Assembly (NCBI GenBank): GCA_014529385.2
Contig: CM043960.1
Span: 79,271,832-79,335,831, forward strand
Origin: Adiantum capillus-veneris
Taxonomy: Eukaryota > Streptophyta > Polypodiopsida > Polypodiales > Pteridaceae
Reading direction: 5' to 3'
Length of the DNA stretch: 64,000 nucleotides
The position numbers were made by a program, and so were the translations under genes. Positions 20,860 through 33,316 of the stretch are shown piece by piece (the stretch's first letter is position 1; every line of letters starts with the position of its first letter). The notes beneath the pieces are model-generated. The model had not been told where the DNA came from, searched no databases, and saw nothing but the letters and a program-made list of their open reading frames with translations.

Positions 20860-22110
20860 CTACCTTTTTTGAAGGTCTATCAAAGGACTTTGTAAAATTT
20901 GCATTTCTTTAAACCATTCATCATGGTTGGTCATGTGATTCGATGCACCAAAATCCACATACCAAACATTATCACTTGATTTTGCCACATTTGCAAATAT
21001 AGTATTCAACATGTGCTGCATCACAAATACCCTCTCAGGCTCATCTACATTCCTGCTAGTGGTTGCATAATTGTTTTGTTGCCTCCTATCTGGGTAGTCA
21101 CGTTCAAAGTGACCATGTCTCCACAACCACAACATACTTCATTTTTGTGCTGACCTGCATTATTGCGCTATGCATTTCCACGACCTCTTGGACTCCCCCT
21201 GCCTTGAAAGTCTCCTCGACCACCACCTCCGTTCTGACCATGATTGTTGTTTTGATGTTGTTCTTGGTGGCTGCCTCTTCCTTGACCTCGTTCACGACCT
21301 TATTCTTGGTGGTTGCCTCTTCCTCGACCTTGTTCACGACCTGCACCATGTCCTCTTCCTCTTCCTTGAAAAAGACATGTTTAGAATTGTTTCCACCCTA
21401 CGTAGAGGAGTATTTCTCAAGTTCCTTCTCTTCCACAATCAATAAGGACACCAAATTTGTAAACGGGGGAATGTTCTCTCGAAGATGGATGCCAGTTTTG
21501 AACTGCTTGTACTGGCAAGACCCAAACCTCGCAGACAGACTTCTACATTATCATCATCATCAAATGTAACACCAATCAATGCAAGTCACTCACATATATT
21601 ATTTATATTTAGTGAATAGTCATTGATGGACAAGCTTTTCTTTTTCACAGTATTCAGATCAGTCTTCAACTGCAGCTTCTTTGCCTTTGTGTTGGTCACA
21701 TCCAATGACAGCAAAATGTCCCAAGCCTCCTTATGAGATTGAGCATCTCGTATATGCCCAATCATAGTGTCATGTACACTGACAAAAAGACAATATTTGA
21801 CCTTTCGAGCTCCTTGGTTCCAATCTTTAAATGTCCTAATTTGCACAGCAGTCTCACCTTCCTCTGGTAGTAGTGTTGCTACCTCATGCTCTCCATCAAT
21901 GTAGTCCCATAACCTTTGCCCATAAGGAAATTGGACATTCTGAATTTCCAAGCATGGAAGTTATTCTTGTCTAGCTTCTCAATGAAAACCTGGTTAAGCC
22001 CATCATTGTTGGATGACATGTTTCCAACCCTTCACACAGTCTTCGAGCAACCTGCTAAAAATAGTTGGTTACCACCTATAACCACAATCTACGTAAATAG
22101 ACTTGTTTCA
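20860..22110 (-). pseudogene. Copia gag and start of protease, broken
   Basis: The minus strand reads copia gag: NVQFPYGQRLWDYIDGEHEV, DTMIGHIRDAQSHKEAWDIL and LKTDLNTVKKKSLSINDY (21951 down to 21586). A low-complexity Val/Glu/Thr-rich stretch with frameshifts follows (21350-21100), then the protease site VWYVDFGASNHMT near 20960, where Phe replaces the usual Ser of D-S-G. Nothing of integrase or reverse transcriptase follows. The element is a truncated 5' part, with its primer site at 22423-22434. Confidence 0.75.
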
Positions 22111-22422
22111 CTGTACTAGATAGTGCCTGTGCACATTGCAGCCAAACCAAAGCTTTCTGCACCACCTATATGTAGATCTGTAGAATCCCAAACCTCAACG
22201 TTTCTGCATGAAAATGCACTCTAACTCTAAAAGGGGGGTCGAAATGCGCCCGGAGTGGAATATGGCTACATAGCTGTAGTCCAAAGAATTGTAAAAGCCT
22301 AAGACACACTCTCCAAGTGGAATCACCTGAATTGGAGATCATTGACGACAGCTCCTATAAAAATCAAAGCCGCTTCCTAGGTTGCTCCTGCTTGCTGCTC
22401 CAAGTTCCTTAGACACAACCAA

Positions 22423-22434
22423 GCTCTCATACCA
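22423..22434 (-). other. Copia primer-binding site (tRNA-iMet, 11 of 12)
   Basis: The minus strand reads TGGTATGAGAGC, one base off the initiator-Met site. It lies immediately after an LTR-like end …CTCTTGACA. Confidence 0.7.
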
Positions 22435-22640
22435 TGTCAAGAGATAGAGAAGAAGAGAGCTTGAGCTCTTGCAAGCGTGCACACACACACACACACACAC
22501 ACAAAGATGAATGCAAAAGACTGTACTTCTTCTTCTTCACAAATTCAAGATAAGAGGTCTATAAAAACATAAGGGAAAATACAACATAAAAAGAGTACAA
22601 CGGCCTAGTATGAACTGCTAATAAGTGAGGTGAGTAGGCA
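22435..22640 (-). repeat. Copia 5' LTR edge, far end not defined
   Basis: The LTR end is fixed at 22435 (TGTCAAGAG on the + strand, next to the primer site). A (CA)n run lies at about 22483-22503. I could not find the other LTR end or a second copy, so the right limit is a guess. Confidence 0.4.
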
Positions 22641-22649
22641 AGTGTGCCA

Positions 22650-23153
22650 TCACTCTAGTAGGTGGAATAACTCGGTGTGGTCGAGCTGTAGTATCATTGG
22701 CAAAAGATATGTGTATCTGCCAAGGCATGCCAGTGATGATGACTGTCGGTGATAGTCATCCAAGAGTCGTACATGTTGAGCTTGACATCTCAACACAAGA
22801 TTCCATTGAATCTTGTGTATAAGAGAAGCTATGTGTGCCAAGGAATCCAAGCTCCACCGGGTTTCCTTCGATGTACCTTCCCTTTGCTCGATTCAAGCCG
22901 AGTTGGATCCTCAAGCTCCCATGGCCGCCTCCATAGCCAACGAGCTCATCATGAGGCTGTCCTTTGACACAAGAATATGTTGCATCAGGTAAGCCCAATT
23001 TGGGTGATTGTCCCCATCCAATTTATCCTCATTAACAAACATCGTAAACAGTGTCTGTGTTGATATCAACCATGGCAAGTGCCTACACTTGATGTGAAAA
23101 CTGCCCAAAACGAGGAGTAACAAAGTAGGAATAAAACACGCTATGTAGCACAA
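22650..23153 (-). pseudogene. Second truncated copia gag fragment
   Basis: The minus-strand segment KLDGDNHPNWAYLMQHILVSK (about 23035-22975) is the conserved start of a copia gag (UBN2 family). Sequence below it (to about 22650) is gag-like but shifted between frames, and no zinc knuckle is seen. Its primer site is about 200 bp upstream, at 23348-23356, which fits a 5' end joined to a short gag remnant. Confidence 0.6.
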
Positions 23154-23347
23154 CCCAAAGAAGATTGTAAGGGACTTGTCACACTAAAAATAGCATTGAA
23201 AATTTTGCACGAAAAGATAAAACTGCCTACACAGTATTGCCTATAGTTGACCTATTGATGCTCACCAAAGCTCACCCAAATTGAAGAAAGTAAGCAGGCA
23301 TGTACTAGAGATGCTGGTGACTATGCCCAAGAGGACGCATCCTCCCC

Positions 23348-23356
23348 TGATACCAA
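23348..23356 (-). other. Copia primer-binding site, short iMet match
   Basis: The minus strand reads TGGTATCAG, nine bases of the initiator-Met site, one base after an LTR-like end …CCTATTTCCA. Confidence 0.55.
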
Positions 23357-23357
23357 T

Positions 23358-23539
23358 GGAAATAGGATTGCAGGGAAACACACACAGCTTGGAGAAGATG
23401 AATAAGATCAAGGCACACGACAGACAATAATATTCCTTAGAGCACAATGGAAAGATAAGTTAGCCCTAGAGTGATGGGTGTATATACAATGCACTAGGGA
23501 AAAAACATCCTACCTTAGGAAAAAATGCCCCGATGGTCC
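23358..23539 (-). repeat. Probable copia LTR remnant
   Basis: Sequence starting TGGAAATAGG beside the primer site has no gene and is most likely the U5 end of an LTR. Its other limit cannot be placed. Confidence 0.35.
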
Positions 23540-24570
23540 TAAGTGTATTCACACACATCAGTAACACTTGTTTTCACTTCTCGCACATTTCTTTGTGTAC
23601 TTCTTGTAAGGGTGTGACTATATAATTGACTGTATGTTGATTCATGATTTTCTTCCAATAAAATAGGAAACAACTCTATTGCCCTCCACCACATTGCCCT
23701 TATAACCATTGAACACATGGCACACAACATTCCAATTTTCCTGCACTTCATCTATCATGGATTCGAAGAAATCTACTAATTCACATCCATGTTTGACCAA
23801 TGTGTCATTGAGGCATTCCCAAAAGAGGCATTGTGAATCCACGTATTCTTCCTTCATTTTACATGTGGCTATAGTGAGCAAGTCTTGCATGCTATCCCAC
23901 CAAGGAGTGAAATTCAGTTTCTTGCAAAAAGAATGCTCTCTATAGCACATAATATGTTGAAAAAAAATGCCTTGGATCATATACATTGCACGTCATTGTT
24001 ACACAATCTGTGATCCATCTAGTGTGATCAAATTGGACCCAAGTGCAATGTCGATCTCCTATCCCATTTTGCCTCATGAAGTTCACTATGTCAACATCTG
24101 ATGATGGCCCCACTATGGACATTTTGAAAACAAAGCATTTCTCCGCTTTCCCAGAACTTGGCTACCTTGGAAGAAGTCATAAGTGAAATTTTGTTTCAAA
24201 TTGAGAAGTGCATCAATACCAAATTATTCTTTGGTTGAGCCACTATGCATTTTCAAAACCTAATGGGGATAACTTCAATGGAAGAAGGATGACAAACATA
24301 TTACTTCTACTTAGCATAAATTTAATTTTGAAAAATAACTACAATAGTCAATGCAATGAATCAATTATCAATTGTCTTGCACCAAGAGACCCATTTCCTC
24401 TATCACAGTGCACAGTTGTTCCTCATTGATTTTTTGGCATGTACCATCAAAGAATAGATCCCACCAATATCTCTTTTTCCGCACACATCTAAACTTTCTT
24501 AGCTCCCGCTTGATGATCAACAACAAGGACATTTTTCATCATTTCTTTGGTTTTGTATGTGAGTGACTTT
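23540..24570 (-). pseudogene. Decayed DNA-transposon transposase-like sequence
   Basis: On the minus strand, in order: RKRYWWDLFFDGTCQKINEE (about 24480-24410, shifted frame), then FDHTRWITDCVTMTCNVYD, then after a shift CKMKEEYVDSQCLFWECLND, and VDFFESMIDEVQENWNVVCHVFNG. The last block resembles the pattern 'F-x-x-F-M-A-D-x-x-x-x-N-W-x-A-V-R' of plant transposase-derived proteins, where the Asp in the middle is part of the active core. Here that site reads ESMIDEVQENWNVV. The family name is uncertain (MULE-like is my best guess). There are several stops and no terminal repeats that I could find. Confidence 0.35.
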
Positions 24571-26640
24571 GATGTGTTGTTGCAAATGTTGTGAGAGTGC
24601 ATGCCTCAATGAATTAACAACCTATTTCATGTCTCATCCGACAACATTTCATAATACACAAAACATTCACAAGCTTCAGTGCATAGTAAAGCATTGGAAT
24701 AAAAGTGATAGACTAATTTGCCAAATGTTGTGTTACACACCTTGCCGGGTGTCGGTACCCTCAACAAGCTACCATGAAAGTGTGTACAATTAGAATATCC
24801 ATAGTTTAGAATTTTAAGATAAATTGGGGAATTTCAAAGAGCCAACGCGTTGAAGTTTTAGCATGCAACCTCAAAGAAGGCTATGTTTGAGGTTTGTGGC
24901 TTCATCCAGAGATGAGGTTCTTATCAATGTTCATTGAGTCCATTGCGTGCACTATTCTCTTGGTTGGTGGAAACTCAAAATGATGTCCCTATTGTAACTT
25001 TTAGGAATCTATATCGCCTTTACAATGATATCAATGTCGGATATGATCTTTATTAAGGTGTTGTGAACGGTGAAGCATACAAACAATCTTACATTAATAC
25101 ATGATTCCCATCGGCAGGGGTGTCTCCTTCATGGGTGAGATCCACCATGCTCACGAGACAGAGCATTTAGCTATGTAGGGACTCTGTAGAGACAAATATA
25201 AAGTAGCAATGCTCTAGGGAGACACAACATGTGTCATTCAAGTCTATGCAAGCAGAGATAGAGTAGGTATGCTCTCTAGCGACACGTACAGAGATGATGA
25301 ACATGGAGTTCTTTGATATGCTCATGTTAGAGATTGATGGGTTGGTGCCATGATGCACAGTTCCGCCTATGGGTGACAAGGATGTAGCCATCCCGGTGTC
25401 GATGATGACACATCCATATGTGTTGGGTAGTCTTGATGATGTAGTGCATGAAGATAGCGCATGGGGAGGCTAGGACAGCCAGGTTTGCATAGATTTTGTC
25501 AGCGTTTGGTGTTTCATGTATGAACTACTGGTGTTGAGGCCCAACCTAATAGCTACAATAAGAGCATTTTCAATAGGAGTTGTCAAATTGACACTAGCAT
25601 GATGCATAGTGGAGTTTTGCAATCCATACAAAGTTTTTTGTGGGATTCTCTTTCTCTCTCTACAAGTCACCCACCTGCTTGAAATCCCTCTCTTGTTTAT
25701 CCCAAAAAAACATCACTAAAATCTCAAAACCAGGTTTTCTTAGAGGATCATCCCAAGTCGATCTTATTTACATAGCAGACATGGATTTAGAGACCCACAA
25801 ATTAAAACCACATTTGATTATTGGATGCACCCCAATTTTCCTTGTGCGCAGAGGTCGGCCTTCTCTGGTGATGAGTCTTGCCTTTGTTGGTCGAACACCA
25901 ACTTCTCGTCCCTCAGCCCTTCAACAAAAACACATGGCCACCCTCAGGCTTCTCTTTGCTGACTGCCTCACAGACTTATCCCCTGCACGAGCCTTGGCAC
26001 CTTGTCACAGCACCTAACTTTCTAGTGCCTTGAGATTGAGACTCCCTGTGTGTCGAGTATGGCTTTCCCTTTCTCATGCCCTCCAAAGGCGATCTATTCC
26101 TCCGAGCCTATACACAACTCCCCGCAATCGTCTTTTCTCTCTCCTTCATGGCTTCTTTGAATGGCATCCTCAGGCCCCCCTCTTTCGTGTCTGCAGCTTC
26201 TGAAAACATTTCCCTGATAGCGCTCCCTTTGTTTACTTGCTCCTCTCTCCTCTTGCTTGCCCTGAGCCGCTACTTCTCGTCCACCTTCTCTATCCAAGCT
26301 CCCTTCCTGCTTATATTATGTTCTCTAACTACGAGATCCCTGAGTCTCCTTGAGATTTGAAACTCCTCGCAGACTGCCCCCTTCAAATTGCCTGCTTATG
26401 GTGTTTTTCACACTGCCCTGTAACTCGTCCAACCCCTCTTCTTGACTTGATCTCCCTTGCTCACCTAGTGACGATCCCTAGCCGTTCCCCAAAAGTATGA
26501 GCAACTTCATTCCCTCTTCTTGGCTCTCTCCTTTTTCTTAGCTGCAGGAGGGTATCACAAGAAGTTTTGGACACATTCTCACAATAATTCTCACATTGTG
26601 ACTTACCTCAACATCATGAGCTTCTGTGAGGGAGGCACCG
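24571..26640. other. No gene seen
   Basis: Only short accidental open frames. There is no conserved motif, LTR edge or microsatellite of note. The 25640-26540 part is richer in C and T (CTCCC/CTTCT words) than its surroundings. Confidence 0.4.
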
Positions 26641-26733
26641 CATACCAAGCTAGGTACGATTGGGGGCAGGGGACCGCCGGCCCGATGGGGGGGCCAGGGG
26701 TCCCCTGCCCCCAATCGTACCTTGCTAGGTATG
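26641..26733. repeat. Strong inverted repeat: 35-bp arms, 23-bp GC-rich loop
   Basis: The left arm 26641-26675 (CATACCAAGCTAGGTACGAT…) pairs with 26699-26733 with only two mismatches. The loop GCCGGCCCGATGGGGGGGCC can itself pair partly. A second short inverted pair lies outside: CAACATCATGA near 26610 and TCATGATGTTA near 26734. It has no coding content. It could be a tiny MITE, a fold-back element, or a small-RNA hairpin. Confidence 0.9.
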
Positions 26734-29209
26734 TCATGATGTTATGCATTGTATGAAAAACATTGAAAAAGACTTTGTTGTCCTACATGAGAAAATTTCT
26801 AAATCTTCTTGTGTATGGATGCTCTCTATCTTTCTCCCCTTCTTTCATCGCAAGCTAGTTGCTTCGAGAGCCACCTCTCACTCTCCCTTGGCGGAAGCTC
26901 CACGTGCTCTGTAGGTTGTTGCCAAAAGAAGCCTTCTTCAAAGACCTTCTAGATTGGTGCCATCATATCTAATTACCATCAAAACTTAATGCTTTAAAAA
27001 ATCTTCAAGATCCCATTCCCACCTTGGATGCTCGACATCTCCACAAATGCATCTTGATCACCTACACTTGCCTCCTCACTTCCTAATGGAAGTTCCCCCT
27101 TGCCCTCTTGCTCACACAATTGTCACTTTCCTCTTTCACCATATGGGGCCCGTGTTCCTTACTACACGTTCCTCTTGAGAATGCATCACCTTTACATGGA
27201 CTATCATTGATATACCATAAAATTGTCTCTCCTTCTATCTCGAGACTTCATAGATTGAAATCATAAAGGTGATCCATTGCAGCCCCCTATTATTTACGAC
27301 TAGAAGTGAGAAGAATTAAAAGGTGAGACGTTAGATAATCTAGAGCACTGGTTGGAGATTGTCTTGCATGACGGTCATCTTTAAGCTTCAAAATAGGTTG
27401 ACCTTAGCACAGACCGGCCCGAATGAGCTCAACTTATGAAGCTTCCACTTAGATACGCTGTGAAACTGCTTTAATACCTATATTGACATTATGGAAGTGA
27501 TCAATCATAGGGTTATCGGGCTCTTGAATGCATTGACTCAGAGAGATCCAAGATTCATCAACATCCAGTGTGTGCCAGTATGTGGCCGCACACTGATCTT
27601 ACTCTTGTACATATATATAGATAAGAAGGGGTAGCTCACTTCGAGACTTTCTCCACCCACATAACACCTTGCACTCTCTCCTTCTTCCCTTCTTGCATGC
27701 ACACACCGCATTGCACGCACTGCACTCTTCAAATGTTGTGCATAGCATTGATGTACGTTCGAATTATGTGGATGTAGGCTCTGTTGAGAATGTTCCAAGA
27801 TTTGGTGAGTGGGATTAGTGCTCCTTAAGCTCTCTTTGTAGAGGCCCTAAGCCCTTCAACCCAAAATCATATGCCCATCCAATTAAACTTCTAATTATAG
27901 GTGTGTGTGTGTGTGTGTTTGTGTTGGTACTTGTGTGTGTGAACTTGTGTGAAACTATGCAAAGATTAGTTCTTGTTGCCTTTTTTGGGATAAAAGTCAA
28001 ACAGCTCATGTGGAGCTAGTTGGCTGCAACCTTCACTCTAAACTTAGTGGGGATGCATGGTATTGTGCTCAAGTCGGGCCAACTCTTGGAGGGGTTCCAT
28101 GGACAAAACTCAAACCGAGCACCAAGTTCCAATATAGTGGACTTTTGGGTCTAAAGAACCCACTCCCATGTGAGTGAGTGTGCTCATTTTGACCTTCACT
28201 CGGACTCCAAGCCTCATCAAATCGGGCTCTTCGCCTTTTTTCGGCTTCATTAGGATCCATTCTTGTGGCCCACTGCTCCAAAGCCCTTCCACCCTACATG
28301 AGGGTAATCCCATGTGTCATCCAACTCCAACTCCAAGCCCTGCCCACTAACTAAGGTCACTATCCCGTGGCTCTTTGCTCTCCAACGCCCAATACCATTT
28401 TAAGAGAGTAGTGCCGCAACCGTTCTCACTTGCAACAAAGCTGAAGCATCAAGCATCTTCAAGCTTTTTCAAAAACAAAACTCCAAGGCTAAAAATTCTA
28501 ACATCCCGATAGCTTCAACAAGCATTCAAAGGATCAATAAGCTTCGAAGAGAATTTGAAAGCTCCAAATAAAGCATTTAAAGGGGCTTTTCAAGCTTCAA
28601 GGGGTTTTTCTAGAGGCAACATAAATTGCAAACACATTCAAGCAAGGGCAGTTTCCCACGAGCAACAAAGTAAAGAAAAAAAGCTTCGCACTCCAAGGCA
28701 ATGGTTGAAACTTCAAAGGCTACCTCCGAGCACCTAGGCAACATCAAGTAAAGAGTTACAAATTTTCTTGAGCTTCAAAGAATGTTTCTTTGACTAAATA
28801 TTTGTAATCTAAAGTCATTAGAAACTCAAGTTGGAGTTTGTTCTATGGCCCTCTTGTTAGGTCGCACATCTCTTGCTTTTGTCTAGGTATCTTGAACTCT
28901 CATCTTATAGATTGTGCTTGGAGCTTCATTGCCCCTGTATGTGGTAGTTGGAACCCTTGAACTCGAGGATCCCACCGGTCTAGGTAGTGAAAACTACGGT
29001 CAAATAAATGAGCCTTCAACTCTTGTTTTATCAGGACTCACTCTCTTTGTTTCCGTTCTCGTCTTCAATATAATAAATTTAAACGTGCTTAAAGTGAAAT
29101 AATACTAATGGAGTGGGCCTCCGAATTATGTATATCTCTCTAGCTCCTTATGGTCTACTGCCTAGTATCTCCACCCATACTTATCAAGCATGATAGCGTG
29201 GTTATCTCG
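26734..29209. other. No gene seen
   Basis: Non-coding by inspection. A short (GT)n run lies at about 27901-27919. 28440-28760 has repeated words such as AGCTTCAA and AAGCTTC, AG-rich in places. No transposon motif is recognised. Confidence 0.4.
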
Positions 29210-30240
29210 GCCTTCTATGTATATAAAGACTTACAAGCATTTTTTCTCTAACAACTCTCCAATGTAGGGCTCATCGCACTTGTAATAGAGTATTTTCTCT
29301 CTACTATCATACTTGTCCAACCCCACATGAGTGTTGTCCGTGTTGACTCATGTTGTCTCTTTTACTCACCTTAGTTTCACATTTGGAATGTCCAACTTAG
29401 GCAGCTTATCCTCAAGCTCCACGTCAACTTTGTCCTTGGTGTATGTCATTCCCCATTTGTCCACAATATAGGGATTTTTCACAAGTAGATACATTATACC
29501 CTCATCATTGAAGTATCCATCACCACTATAGTCCATAGGCCCTAGGTCTTTGAATTCACTAGGTCTCTCCTCTAGATTTACACAGTAGAGATCCATATTA
29601 TCCTTGTAAATTTTTGCACTCTGGTCATTTTCAAAATGGTATTTCAAGTGCAAAGTTTCATAGTTAGTGGGGGTTGGGATGGTCATGCTCCGATGTTTTT
29701 TCCCTCTATAAAACTCACACTTTTGTATCTCTCAGCCATGTAGGTATAAGACCTTTTTGATGACATATCATATAGATTTCCTATGGGGTTAGCTCTAAGG
29801 GAGTTAGTGGACCCTCATTCACACTCTCTTCCATGGAAATATGGCTAACTTGGTCTCCTATACCAAGGTTTCTAGTTTGGTATAGTCTACTTGACCTCAG
29901 ATACATCAAGAAAAGGCACTCTTGAAGAACCCTGACCTATTACCTCTTTGGTCGCTTCCAAATACTCAACCAGAAATCACTTCAAGCCACAATTCTCTAG
30001 CCCTTGTAATCTATACAAAAAACACTTGGTGGCTATGATTTTAGAGCATCCATGTTAGTCAAAAAAAAATTAATCGACCAAACAATCGTGCTTTTGGCAC
30101 AAAGTATATTTTAGCTTGTAGAATCCTCAAATAAAGTCCAAATTCAATTTTGAAAATACCATTAGGCTCCTCATCACTAGCTCTAGCAATGATACAAATA
30201 TGGTCTCAATTTGTGATAAGGGGATATGGATCACGATCCA
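29210..30240 (-). repeat. Dispersed repeat R1, inverted copy
   Basis: Reverse complement of most of 13549-14640, with the 96-bp segment present once. Its outer end lies near a TGGATCACGATCCA near-palindrome (30227-30240). It carries the best preserved version of the family ORF at 29366-29686. Confidence 0.7.
29366..29686 (-). CDS. Short ORF of repeat R1, unknown protein, 106 aa
   Basis: The reading frame MTIPTPTNYETLHLKYHFEN… LEERPSEFKDLG… YFNDEGIMYLLVKNPYIVDK… is open here. It is recognisably conserved but stop-riddled in the other R1 copy at about 14280-14500. Conservation of protein-like words between two diverged copies argues that it was once coding. It is acidic, has no signal peptide or membrane segment, and the frame seems to continue past its stop into 29360-29230. 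The family is not recognised. Confidence 0.35.
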   Translation of the reverse strand: MTIPTPTNYETLHLKYHFENDQSAKIYKDNMDLYCVNLEERPSEFKDLGPMDYSGDGYFNDEGIMYLLVKNPYIVDKWGMTYTKDKVDVELEDKLPKLDIPNVKLR

Positions 30241-30423
30241 GGTACCTCAGTGGCAAAATGTGATGAAACTTCACACACAATTGCCCTTGGTTCCTTGACA
30301 CCAACTATGTACTTTTTGTGTGGTTTGGACTTGATTAAGCCACACCCTAGGTCTTCGTTGTGGTTTTTTTCTTGGAAGTGTTTTTGGTCCTTATGACCTA
30401 CTTTTTGGACTCTTTTGACAACC

Positions 30424-30646
30424 TTGCTCACAATGATCTTTGCTACATGCTATTAAAGTCTTTGCTCAAAAACTCAAATGCGGGACACGGATCGTGATCC
30501 ATGTTCCATCACTTTTGGACTTGATATTTGTGAGAAGTTTTGCTCACAATGATCTTTGCTACATGCTAGTAAAGTCTTTGCTCGAAAACTCAGATGTGGG
30601 ACATGGATCGTGATCCATGTTCCATCACTTTTGGACTTGATATTTG
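30424..30646. repeat. Tandem duplication, unit about 116 bp
   Basis: TTGCTCACAATGATCTTTGC begins at 30424 and again at 30540. The two units (30424-30539 and 30540-30646) differ at only a few bases. Each carries the near-palindrome GGATCGTGATCCA (30489-30501 and 30604-30617). Confidence 0.9.
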
Positions 30647-30725
30647 ATCTTTGCAAGCTATATTGGGCTAGGGTGGATCAGTGAGACTAGCATTCATGAT
30701 TGTAGAATTGATAATTACAATGGTG

Positions 30726-30854
<129 letters not shown>

Positions 30855-31544
30855 CGTGTAAACTGAAAACATAACTTGATTAATGATAAACTGACAACAT
30901 GCATACAATGATTGATTGGGTTGAAGTTGAGGTTGAGATTTGGAAAGTGTGTACAAGAGCTTGCTACTTATATAGTAGCTCATATGGTTAGATGCACCTC
31001 AAGGGTCATAGGTACATTTTCCCAAGGGTCAAGGGGCAACTCTCCAAAGGTCAAGACTTGCTTCATAGAATGTGGAAAGGCTATGCTAATTGGGATGGCA
31101 TTTGGACTCTTGTGCAACTCACCTGTCATATATGCTAAGCCATGTGCCCTCACATGCTTACTGGACTGCTTACTATACAAGAGAACAATTCTCACGCTAG
31201 CTATCAATGTTAGGCCAAAGGTCACAAACCCAAAAACCTCCCCTTGTACTTTGGACTAGACTAATGACCAACTACAAAAGGCCAGACCATGCAGGTTATA
31301 ATGACTCGTTTTGGACTATGGTGCCATGGAGGCTAAAGACACCTCCTCTCAAACATGAGTCTTCTAGGACCAAGTTGTCCACCACAGAGTGATCTATCCA
31401 CAAATATGGCTCCAAAATGGGGCTTGCCCATATTTTTCCTACTAGTCGCCACTGTCACCAAGTCACGGGACATTAGCTTCATATTCATCTAATCTATAGT
31501 GATGTTGTCTAGATGTTGCTACTACTACATGCTTTAATCTTCGA
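30855..31544. other. No gene seen; possible LTR sequence
   Basis: A TATA-like CTACTTATATAGTAG near 30962-30976 is palindromic and could mark an LTR promoter of the gypsy element that follows, but no LTR ends, primer site or partner copy can be shown. Confidence 0.3.
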
Positions 31545-31700
31545 GAAATCCTTTGCTAAGTGTCCAAAATTTCTACACTTGTAACATTTCTTGATACCTT
31601 TATTTGATGAAAATCTAAATGCAATGCTTGGAAATGAAAAACTAGTTGCAATGCAAGATGATGTTTGTGCACATTGCTTTGCTTTTCACTCATAGTGCTT
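31545..31700 (-). pseudogene. Copia gag zinc-knuckle relic
   Basis: The minus strand reads KKCYKCRNFGHLAKDFSK, a copia-type knuckle CX2CX4HX4C with the last Cys replaced by Phe. It is preceded by a Ser-rich linker typical of copia gag. Nothing else of that element is recognisable nearby. It lies just before the plus-strand gypsy gag, so two elements overlap in history here. Confidence 0.5.
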
Positions 31701-31774
31701 GATGGAGTAGTCTTATCACTTGGAGACTCTCCAAGGATAGTGTATATCTCCTTACACTAGCACAAGGTGATTTC

Positions 31775-33316
31775 ATCTCCATAAATGAGAATTTGGGCAT
31801 ACACATTGCAGTAGAGGCTAGAGATGTTCTTGTAAGAGAACTTGGAGTTGTGAGAATGGTTGTAGAAACACAACAAATGCACCTATCTCAAGGAGCAAAG
31901 TGTGTTTCCAAGAAGTACAATGGGTTAGAGGATCCATATGCACATGTTTCCCTCTTCAAGAAAGTTTTGAGGGATGAACAAGTGGCAGATATCCATAGTA
32001 CTCAATATGATGGATTTGGGTTGACATTGAAACGAACAACTTTAACGTGGTTTGAACCATTGAATAGTAGATATTTTTCAAGCATAGACCAACTTTTGCA
32101 AGAAATTTTCAAAGGAATTCTCTAAAAGGGAAATTTAGCACAACACAATGTCCCAAATCTACGCTTTTAAACAGAAAATGAACAAGAAAGTAAAGGAAAC
32201 TTCACTTCAATTTAAGCACATCGAAAGATGTCTTATATGAAAGCTATCGCAAGACGAAAGATTATCAGTTCTTATAAAGGGCTTGAGAAACAAAAATCTC
32301 AAAAAAGACCTACACTTGAAAGCATGCATCACATTTGCGCAAGTCACTAGAGAAACATTGTATCTAGTTGACAATTGTAATATTTATGGATAGGTAATGG
32401 AACATGTAAAGAATACTTTCAGTAGTGCCTCTTCTACCACAATTGAATCCGCAACAAAGCGGAGTGTTTAGGCTCCACCTGTACCAAATGTTGATCAAAT
32501 GGTTGAATAAGTGATCAAAAGAATGAACTAGAGCTATCAACAAAACCAAAATATATAACAACCATTAGTGAATGGTTTTACAAGAGGAACTACCTGAGGG
32601 AAAGGCCATATGGACTTCTAAGGTTGCAACCATTCCCACCATTGAGGTGCCAAATAACATAGCTGTAGGAGGAGATATGCCTCAACCAGTGTTGAGCCAA
32701 CAACCTCCTTTACCTCAAGAGAATTAGGAAATTCTTAAGTACAAGTAGTCTATAGAAACACTCATGAACCAAAAAATGTTGCCATTGACCATATTACAAA
32801 GAACTAGCTAAGACCTACAAGAGAGAACCTGAGGATATTGCATATGCAGACCGACAAAGTTTATCCTTCTTGAGTAAGTGCAAATGACGTTGCAGAGTCA
32901 TCATACATTTTTCAACCCACGAAAAATCATTACATGATGGATGAGAACACGCTAATGCTCAAAACAAATCGGAATTATAAACCTAGAGAATGTCCTCCTA
33001 GGACAAGACAGCCAATAGGGGCTCAAAAAGCATCCCAATAAGAAGGTCCTTGCTATGAATGTGGAGGTAATCATTGGGCAAGAGTTTGTCCACACAAGTT
33101 AGGAGTAAAAAGATGTTTGGGTTTCGTGATGGTTGTGGGGTGGATCATTTACTTCCAAACTTTCCCAAGAATCTTGAACAAAAGGGTAAAACGATTATGA
33201 ATCTTCTTGGAATTATATCATGCTTGAGTGGATCCAAAACGGAGCCAACAATTCCAATCAATGTGGTGACTAGAGCACATTTTCAGGAAGCTACAAAACA
33301 CACCGATTGGGGATGA
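31775..33316 (+). pseudogene. Ty3/gypsy gag (element B), broken
   Basis: A gag-like core is readable in KKYNGLEDPYAHVSLFKKVL and RTTLTWFEPLNSRYFSSIDQLLQE (31900-32110), the pattern 'Y-x-G-x-x-D-P-x-x-H-x-x-x-F' of plant gypsy gags. Many stops follow. A knuckle-like CYECGGNHWARVC near 33045-33090 has three residues instead of four between Cys and His. The segment after it is Lys/Glu-rich (33300-33560). The start cannot be set; the first ATG of the open frame is 31793. Confidence 0.6.

Noticed and set aside
26076-26360. 94-residue hydrophobic open frame
   Set aside because: No conserved neighbour or motif; C/T-rich DNA naturally reads as Ser/Leu-rich, membrane-like protein.
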